NCBI GenBank assembly: GCA_002898115.1
Contig: BDTL01000191.1
Coordinates: 1-10,545 of the forward strand
Length of the DNA: 10,545 nt
From: a bacterium BMS3Bbin02
GTDB taxonomy: Bacteria > Actinomycetota > Acidimicrobiia > Spongiisociales > UBA5794
Direction: 5' to 3'
Part shown: piece by piece, positions 5,787 to 10,545 of the stretch
Layout of the letters: every line of letters begins with the position of its first letter
Position numbering within the stretch: position 1 is the stretch's first letter
Notes under the pieces: generated by a model
Databases searched by the model: none
Told to the model about the DNA's origin: nothing
The model's input: only the letters and a program-made list of their open reading frames with translations
Translations under genes and position numbers: made by a program

Positions 5787-7706
5787 ATGACAACACTGGA
5801 CAGCAAGGTCCCCGCTGGATCTATCGAGGACAAGTGGAACAACCACAAGTTCTCAATCCGCCTGGTCAACCCGGCTAACAAGCGCAAGTACTCGGTCATC
5901 GTCATCGGCTCCGGCCTAGCAGGGGCCTCTGCCGCCGCCACGCTTAGCGAACTCGGGTACCACGTCAAGGTCTTCACGTATCACGACTCGCCCCGTCGGG
6001 CCCACTCGATCTCGGCCCAGGGCGGTATCAACGCCGCCAAGAACTATCACAACGACGGTGACAGTATCTATCGGTTGTTCTACGACACGGTGAAAGGCGG
6101 CGACTACCGCTCGCGCGAGGCGAATGTCTACCGCCTTGCCGAGGTCTCGAACAACATCATTGATCAAGCAACAGCCCAGGGTGTGCCATTCGCCCGCGAA
6201 TATGGTGGCCTCCTCGACAATCGTTCGTTCGGTGGCGCTCAGGTGTCACGCACGTTCTACGCACGTGGACAAACCGGACAGCAGCTACTCCTCGGGGCGT
6301 ATCAGGCTCTTGCGAAGGAGATCGGCAAGGGTTCCGTTGAAATGGTCAACCGCTCTGAGCTTCTTGAGGTGGTCACCCATGACGGGCGAGCGGCCGGGGT
6401 TATCGTCCGCGATCTACTCAACGGTGATGTGACTGCCCACTCGGCCCACGCAGTAGTTCTCGCGACCGGGGGATACTCGAATGTGTTCTTCCTTTCGACC
6501 AACGCCATGGCCTGCAACACAACAGCTATCTGGCGGGCCCACCGCAAAGGCGCCCATTTCGCAAACCCCTGTTACACGCAGATTCACCCGACGTGCATCC
6601 CCCAGTCGGACGAGTCACAGTCAAAGCTGACGTTGATGTCGGAATCCCTTCGTAATGATGGGCGCATCTGGGTACCCAAGGCCCCCGGAGACCATCGCCC
6701 GGCCAGTGATATCCCCGAGAGCGAGCGGGACTACTACCTGGAACGCATTTACCCGGCATTCGGTAACCTCGTGCCCCGCGACGTCGCATCACGAAACGCC
6801 AAGACCCAGGTGGACACAGACCACGGCATCGGGCCACTGCGCAATGGTGTCTACCTGGACTTCAAACACGCCATCGATCGGCTTGGCGAAGACACGATAC
6901 GCGAGCGGTACGGCAACCTGTTCGAGATGTACGAACGCATCACTGACGACAACCCATACGCCACGCCGATGCGTATCTACCCGGCGCCGCACTACACGAT
7001 GGGCGGAACGTGGGTCGACTACAACCTGATGACGTCCGTGCCCGGGTTGTACGCCATCGGTGAGGCGAACTTCTCCGATCACGGTGCGAACCGTCTCGGC
7101 GCGTCAGCACTGATGCAGGGTCTCGCAGACGGGTACTTCGTCCTCCCCTACACGATTGGCGACTACCTGGCCGACTATCTCAATGTCGATCCGGTACCGA
7201 CGGACCACGACGTATTCACGAAAGCCATAGCCGAGGTCCAGGATCGAACCGCCCGATTCCTTGCCACCAAGGGCCGCCGTTCGGTGGACTGGTTCCACCG
7301 AGAACTCGGCAAGATCATGCTTGAGGAGTGCGGCATGGAGCGTTCACGCGAGGGCCTTGAGAAGGCGATTCGTGAAATCCCCCAGCTAAAAGAAGAGTTC
7401 GAGAGCGACGTAAAGGTGCTCGGCGCCAATGAATCGTTCAACCAGTCTCTTGAGAAGGTCGGGCGCGTTGCCGATTTCTTCGAGCTTGCCGAGCTGATGT
7501 GTCGAGATGCCCTCGATCGCGAGGAGTCATGCGGTGGTCATTTTCGGGTTGAACATCAAACCGAGGAAGGCGAAGCCCTGCGCAACGACGAAGACTTCAC
7601 CCATGTATCGGCCTGGGAATGGAACGGACCCGACGAGCCGCAGACGAAACGCAAAGAAGAGCTGGTCTTTGAGAACGTCAAACTCGCAACAAGGAGCTAC
7701 AAGTAA
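5787..7706 (+). CDS. sdhA: Succinate dehydrogenase flavoprotein subunit
   Basis: Catalytic subunit oxidising succinate to fumarate (reversible as fumarate reductase) on the cytoplasmic face of the membrane. The 639 residues show the dinucleotide fold VIVIGSGLAGASAAATL (37-53), and RAHSISAQGGINAAKNY with H73 as the covalent FAD attachment site. ATGGYSNVF lies at 226-234, HPTCIPQ at 267-273, and RDVASR (331-336) carries the expected catalytic arginine. PHYTMGG at 401-407 and GEANFSDHGANRLGASAL at 425-442 close the active site and FAD pocket. The length and SISAQGG wording fit the type B, CAB-ordered enzymes. ATG 5787 follows GGGG at 7 nt. The stop TAA shares one base with the sdhB ATG (TAATG), implying coupled translation. 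No defects are seen. Confidence 0.97.
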   Translation: MTTLDSKVPAGSIEDKWNNHKFSIRLVNPANKRKYSVIVIGSGLAGASAAATLSELGYHVKVFTYHDSPRRAHSISAQGGINAAKNYHNDGDSIYRLFYDTVKGGDYRSREANVYRLAEVSNNIIDQATAQGVPFAREYGGLLDNRSFGGAQVSRTFYARGQTGQQLLLGAYQALAKEIGKGSVEMVNRSELLEVVTHDGRAAGVIVRDLLNGDVTAHSAHAVVLATGGYSNVFFLSTNAMACNTTAIWRAHRKGAHFANPCYTQIHPTCIPQSDESQSKLTLMSESLRNDGRIWVPKAPGDHRPASDIPESERDYYLERIYPAFGNLVPRDVASRNAKTQVDTDHGIGPLRNGVYLDFKHAIDRLGEDTIRERYGNLFEMYERITDDNPYATPMRIYPAPHYTMGGTWVDYNLMTSVPGLYAIGEANFSDHGANRLGASALMQGLADGYFVLPYTIGDYLADYLNVDPVPTDHDVFTKAIAEVQDRTARFLATKGRRSVDWFHRELGKIMLEECGMERSREGLEKAIREIPQLKEEFESDVKVLGANESFNQSLEKVGRVADFFELAELMCRDALDREESCGGHFRVEHQTEEGEALRNDEDFTHVSAWEWNGPDEPQTKRKEELVFENVKLATRSYK

Positions 7707-8467
7707 TGGATGTCATCCTCAGCGTGTGGCGCCAAACCGGTCCTAACACCGAAGGTGGGTTCGTTCGGTACGAAGCAAACAACATTCCCGATCATGCCTC
7801 GTTCCTTGAGATGCTCGACATTGTCAATGAGGACCTGAACGACAGAGACGAAGAGCCGATCGCTTTCGACCACGACTGCCGTGAGGGCATCTGCGGTATG
7901 TGCGGTGTCATGATCAACGGTCAGGCCCACGGACCGCAGCTCGGAACCGCCACGTGCCAGCTCCACATGCGCAAGTTCAAGGACGGCGACACGATCCGGA
8001 TCGAACCGTGGCGCGCCGACGGGTTCCCGGTGATCCGAGACCTTGCTGTTGACCGTTCGGCTTTCGACAGAATCGTGGAAGCGGGCGGCTTTATCACAGT
8101 ACCGACAGGGTCGGCACCGGATGCGAACCTGATACCCGTGCCAAAACCGGCCGCCGAGGCATCAATGGACGCCGCTGCCTGCATCGGCTGCGGAGCGTGT
8201 GTAGCGGCGTGTCCCAATTCAGCTGCCCAGCTTTTCACCTCTGCGAAAGTTGCCCACCTGAACCTGCTCCCACAAGGCCAGGCCGAGCGATACACGCGTG
8301 TCGTTGCCATGGTCGACGAAATGGAACAGTGGTTCGGAGCGTGCAGCAACCACGGCGAGTGCGAGATAGCCTGCCCGAAGAGCATCAGCATCGATTTCAT
8401 TGCTCTGATGAACAGGGACTACATCAGGGCAAAGTTCCGACAAGGCAGGCTGGCCGGCCAACGCTGA
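7706..8467 (+). CDS. sdhB: Succinate dehydrogenase iron-sulfur subunit
   Basis: Electron-transfer subunit between the flavin of SdhA and the haems of SdhC. The 253-residue protein has a plant-type ferredoxin domain with C58-x4-C63-x2-C66-x17-C84 for the [2Fe-2S] cluster. The C-terminal bacterial ferredoxin domain contains C159-x2-C162-x2-C165-x3-C169-P and C213-x5-C219-x3-C223-P. By analogy with E. coli, C159, C162, C165 and C223 bind [4Fe-4S], while C169, C213 and C219 bind [3Fe-4S]. All ligands are present. It is last in the sdhCAB operon. About 110 nt separate it from the SCP2-like gene; this gap holds only weak inverted repeats and no convincing terminator. Confidence 0.97.
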   Translation: MDVILSVWRQTGPNTEGGFVRYEANNIPDHASFLEMLDIVNEDLNDRDEEPIAFDHDCREGICGMCGVMINGQAHGPQLGTATCQLHMRKFKDGDTIRIEPWRADGFPVIRDLAVDRSAFDRIVEAGGFITVPTGSAPDANLIPVPKPAAEASMDAAACIGCGACVAACPNSAAQLFTSAKVAHLNLLPQGQAERYTRVVAMVDEMEQWFGACSNHGECEIACPKSISIDFIALMNRDYIRAKFRQGRLAGQR

Positions 8468-8580
8468 TCCCAACATCCCGAGTCTGTGAGACCCCGGAAG
8501 CTTTTTGATCGGGTGCTCAAATTTTACGCCCGGCGTCTACTAACCTTGTCGCACCGACCAACTCAACAAAAGGAGACGGC

Positions 8581-8976
8581 GTGGCCGTTCAATTCCTCAG
8601 TGAAGAATTCATGACAGAAGCGACCGCGAGGCTCAACGACAACGACACGTTCAAGAGCGCGATCGCCGGTCTGTCCCTCGACGTACAGTTCGTCGTTACC
8701 GATGTCCCGGACAGCGATACGATCAACTACATCCTGACGATCGCTGACGGAAGCGCTGAGTTGAGGCTCGCCACGATCGAAGACTTCGATGCATCTATCA
8801 CGAGCACCTACGAAACTTCGTCAAGCCTCTCCCGCGGTGAACTCAACACTCAAATGGCTTTCATGACCGGAAAGATCAAGATCGGTGGCAATCCATCCAA
8901 GCTGATCATGCACCAGAACGTCTTTGTGGCATTTGCCAACGCCCTGAAAACCATGGACATCACCTACGCGGCGTGA
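8581..8976 (+). CDS. SCP2 sterol-binding domain protein
   Basis: Small soluble protein (131 residues) of the sterol carrier protein 2 family, which binds acyl-CoAs, sterols or other lipids in a hydrophobic cavity. Support comes from the overall alpha/beta size, the strand INYILTIADGSAELR (residues 49-63), and the family block AFMTGKIKIGGNPSKLI (93-109), which matches the conserved MTGK.K..G. segment. The start GTG 8581 has AGGAG at 8571-8575. A TAACCT element at 8541-8546 could be its -10, though I see no good -35. It may be transcribed separately from sdhCAB. It converges on the HU gene across a strong terminator. The lipid ligand and pathway are unknown; such proteins are common in actinobacteria with many acyl-CoA dehydrogenases. 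Confidence 0.88.
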   Translation: MAVQFLSEEFMTEATARLNDNDTFKSAIAGLSLDVQFVVTDVPDSDTINYILTIADGSAELRLATIEDFDASITSTYETSSSLSRGELNTQMAFMTGKIKIGGNPSKLIMHQNVFVAFANALKTMDITYAA

Positions 8977-9009
8977 TTCCGCGGGTCACCCCGGACGCCA
9001 GGGATTAGG

Positions 9010-9040
9010 GAGAGGGAGCGCCGCGTCGACGCTCCCTCTC
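9010..9040. terminator. Bidirectional hairpin terminator between SCP2 and HU genes
   Basis: A perfect 11-bp stem pairs GAGAGGGAGCG (9010-9020) with CGCTCCCTCTC (9030-9040) around a 9-nt loop, and two G-T pairs could extend it. It lies 33 nt past the SCP2 stop and 32 nt past the HU stop, serving both convergent genes. Only a short T run follows, so termination may depend mainly on the stem. Confidence 0.85.
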
Positions 9041-9072
9041 TTACGACTTGCGATGTTTCGGCGAACAGACGA

Positions 9073-9348
9073 TTACGAGTTAACCGTGTCCTTGAATGCC
9101 TTACCGGCCTTGAACGCGGGAACATTCGCTGCTTTGATTTGCACCTCGGCGCCCGTCTGCGGGTTACGGCCGACCCGTGCCTTGCGGTGACGGCGTTCGA
9201 ACGTGCCGAATCCTGTCAGTTGAACCTTCTCGTCGTTCTTGACGGCATCAGTGATAGCACCCAGGGTTGCATCGAGCATCGCACTCACGGCTGACTTCGA
9301 GTCACCCGTAGCGTTGACGACGCTATCGATGAGTTCACTCTTGTTCAT
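9073..9348 (-). CDS. hup: HU family DNA-binding protein
   Basis: Nucleoid protein that binds and bends DNA as a dimer. From ATG 9348 it has 91 residues, the classic HU length. The DNABII signature is present: GFGTFERRHRKARVGRNPQTG at about residues 46-66, with the DNA-intercalating proline at 63, then VPAFKAGKAFKDTVN. The N-terminal helices MNKSELIDSVV and SAVSAMLDATLGAI are typical. A longer frame from TTG 9381 is rejected because GGAGGAGG (9360-9353) lies just before ATG 9348. Unlike mycobacterial HupB it has no lysine/alanine-rich C-terminal extension, so it resembles the short HU form. It is monocistronic between the terminator and a divergent gene. Confidence 0.95.
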   Translation of the reverse strand: MNKSELIDSVVNATGDSKSAVSAMLDATLGAITDAVKNDEKVQLTGFGTFERRHRKARVGRNPQTGAEVQIKAANVPAFKAGKAFKDTVNS

Positions 9349-9390
9349 GAGGCCTCCTCCTTCTTCTTCTGTGGTATTCAATCGAGGGAA

Positions 9391-9404
9391 TTACACGCGT
9401 GTAA
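9391..9404. promoter_or_regulatory. 14-bp perfect palindrome upstream of HU
   Basis: TTACACGCGTGTAA is a perfect inverted repeat, 42 nt before the HU start. On the HU strand it lies where a -35 element would fall if GAATAC (9382-9377) is the -10. It could be an operator for a dimeric repressor; no specific regulator is recognised. Confidence 0.5.
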
Positions 9405-9510
9405 CCCTACTGCCGGCCGTTCGTTTCGCAAAAAAAAGCCCACATGACAGCGCTTAGACCCTGACACGGATACCCCGGAGCGTCCAGTACGAACTCTCGA
9501 CGCAGAACAC

Positions 9511-9516
9511 TACAAT
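9511..9516 (+). promoter_or_regulatory. -10 element for the downstream membrane-protein gene
   Basis: TACAAT matches TATAAT at five of six positions. Transcription would begin near 9523, giving a leader of about 17 nt with GGAGGT before GTG 9540. This leaves ATG 9519 outside the transcript. The -35 region (TACGAA at 9488-9493) is poor, so an activator may be needed. Confidence 0.45.
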
Positions 9517-9526
9517 GCATGGCGCT

Positions 9527-9532
9527 GGAGGT
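9527..9532 (+). promoter_or_regulatory. Ribosome binding site that fixes start at 9540
   Basis: GGAGGT lies 7 nt before GTG 9540. The in-frame ATG at 9519 lies upstream of this site and has none of its own, so the shorter protein is preferred. Confidence 0.75.
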
Positions 9533-9539
9533 AGCAACC

Positions 9540-10430
9540 GTGAAAAAGAAACTGTTCAACGCCCTGCCGATAATTGGGGCTCTGTTCGTGATCCAGTCTG
9601 TCTTCTGGGAGTTCGCCCGGATGAAGCCCGACTACGCGTTTCTCGTTGAACCGTGGTCGATCCGCGGTACGGAATCCGACCACGCCGCCATTTTCGTTGC
9701 TATCGGTGTCGTCCTGCTCATCTCCTCCATCGCTGTGATGTCGAAACAATCGGAACATCCCAAACGAGGGTCGCTGATTTCGGTCGCTATCGCCCTGCTG
9801 GCCATAGCCGTCGCTGCGGCGTTTGGAGATCCAGGACGAACAAAAGGACTTGGCGGGATCGGTGCTGCGATCATCGCCATCCTCATCGGTCGTGCTCTGA
9901 CACGCCTCATTCCACGATACACACGACTGATGAGCGAGTACTCTTCGAACCGCTCGACCGTCGAAATCTGGAAGGCTCGTGCAGTCCTGCTCCTCAGCAT
10001 CGGCATCGTCTACGTTCCGTTAAACGCTGCCGACCCACAGCTCGCTCCGGTGCCACTCACCGCACTCCTCGCCGCAGCGATCGTAATCGCCTCCGTCGTG
10101 AAGGACCCCATAGAACTCGCTGCCAACCGAACCCTGATTCTCGGGTCTCTCGGTGCGCTCAGCACCCTCGCGTTCTCGGCCGGGGCGTTGCGTTCGAACC
10201 TTCTCACCAACCAACGTGCGTTCGGCGATATCGCCGCACAGTACAAAGACACTCAGGTCACCAGCGGTTGGCTGTTTGCGGTCGCCGGCGCCGCACTCGT
10301 GCTCATCGGAGCGATATCGATGTGGGCGAAACGGCGCGACATCATCATGAACAACCGTCGCATCCGTAAACAACGCGAGGCCGCTGAGAAATCCAAGCGA
10401 GAACTCGAAGCTGCCCTCAGCCGCAGCTAA
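9540..10430 (+). CDS. Multi-pass membrane protein of unknown function
   Basis: I do not recognise the family. From GTG 9540 the product has 296 residues with about eight hydrophobic helices, roughly at 6-24, 48-68, 78-96, 104-122, 147-163, 170-188, 198-216 and 243-262. A charged, helical C-terminal tail (265-296, RRIRKQREAAEKSKRELEAAL) is likely cytoplasmic and may form a coiled coil. With the basic MKKK start, an even number of spans would place both ends inside. Two outer loops are notable: residues 25-47 (MKPDYAFLVEPWSIRGTESD) and 217-242 (LRSNLLTNQRAFGDIAAQYK). No transporter signature, catalytic motif or cofactor site is evident. It is divergent from HU and appears to stand alone. Codon use looks like its neighbours, so there is no sign of recent transfer. 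Confidence 0.82.
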   Translation: MKKKLFNALPIIGALFVIQSVFWEFARMKPDYAFLVEPWSIRGTESDHAAIFVAIGVVLLISSIAVMSKQSEHPKRGSLISVAIALLAIAVAAAFGDPGRTKGLGGIGAAIIAILIGRALTRLIPRYTRLMSEYSSNRSTVEIWKARAVLLLSIGIVYVPLNAADPQLAPVPLTALLAAAIVIASVVKDPIELAANRTLILGSLGALSTLAFSAGALRSNLLTNQRAFGDIAAQYKDTQVTSGWLFAVAGAALVLIGAISMWAKRRDIIMNNRRIRKQREAAEKSKRELEAALSRS

Positions 10431-10474
10431 CACCGGCCGTCTGCCCGAATGCAGTTCGACGACACACCTTGAGG

Positions 10475-10506
10475 TGATTCCAAGGCGCCGTGATACCAAG
10501 GCGCCC
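10475..10506. repeat. Tandem 16-bp direct repeat
   Basis: Two adjacent 16-bp units, TGATTCCAAGGCGCCG (10475-10490) and TGATACCAAGGCGCCC (10491-10506), agree at 14 of 16 positions. They sit 44 nt past the membrane-protein stop, just after a short dyad CACCT-TG-AGGTG (10465-10476). They may be paired binding sites for a gene beyond the right edge. Confidence 0.6.
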
Positions 10507-10527
10507 AACGTATGCTTCGTTCGGCGC
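10501..10527. terminator. Imperfect hairpin downstream of the membrane-protein gene
   Basis: GCGCCCAACG (10501-10510) pairs with CGTTCGGCGC (10518-10527), nine of ten positions, around a 7-nt loop. It could terminate the upstream gene, but there is no T run, and its left arm overlaps the second 16-bp repeat. It could instead be part of a regulatory site. Confidence 0.35.
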
Positions 10528-10545
10528 TGACCGCCGGCAGATGCC

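Noticed and set aside
8476..8512. Terminator after sdhB
   Set aside because: Only 4-bp stems (GTCT/AGAC and CCCG/CGGG) can be drawn; too weak to call.
9391..9404. BldD-type box
   Set aside because: The palindrome has TTAC-N6-GTAA, whereas the BldD consensus as I know it has a 5-nt centre; the match is close but one base too long.
10020..10508. Minus-strand frame of 162 codons opposite the membrane-protein gene
   Set aside because: Antisense to a gene with a good ribosome site and consistent helices; its translation shows no family features.

Overview
The window looks like chromosomal DNA of an actinobacterium, probably from a deep lineage such as Acidimicrobiia. A WhiB-family protein with the full four-cysteine signature is close to diagnostic for Actinobacteria. 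The ECF sigma factor is of the mycobacterial SigE type, and the succinate dehydrogenase is the one-membrane-subunit CAB type. The finer placement is inference. I see no insertion sequence, CRISPR array, tRNA or rRNA.

Left part (1-3428). A 5'-truncated acyl-CoA dehydrogenase on the plus strand runs tail to tail into a minus-strand envelope-stress operon. That operon reads sigma factor (ATG at 3140), membrane anti-sigma factor with two zinc-finger domains, then an exported RseB-like sensor. The three reading frames overlap by 13 and 4 nt. A textbook ECF promoter (GGAACC, 16 nt, CGTT) lies just upstream of the sigma gene and suggests autoregulation. The order copies E. coli rpoE-rseA-rseB, but the anti-sigma factor is zinc-type and carries an exact 62-residue internal duplication. 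Just upstream is tatA, with its own housekeeping-like promoter.

Middle (3480-5039). A membrane-anchored protein of unknown function, whose C-terminal half resembles a catalytically dead Mrr-type nuclease fold, is followed upstream by a whiB gene. The roughly 300-nt region between divergent whiB and sdhC is unusually AT-rich. It holds four AATT cores spaced exactly 14 nt apart, a repeated 11-mer, and two hairpins in the likely sdhC leader.

Right part (5040-10545). sdhCAB encodes a complete quinone-linked succinate dehydrogenase: a di-heme membrane anchor, a flavoprotein and an iron-sulfur protein. An SCP2-type lipid-binding protein gene follows. It converges on a gene for the nucleoid protein HU, with a perfect 11-bp bidirectional terminator between them. 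Upstream of HU is a 14-bp perfect palindrome, then a divergent gene for an unknown protein with about eight membrane segments. The right edge contains a 16-bp tandem repeat running into an imperfect hairpin.

Most genes are ordinary core metabolism and regulation. The points that stand out are the duplicated anti-sigma factor within an RseB operon, the phased AATT array, the structured sdh leader, and the nuclease-like membrane protein.
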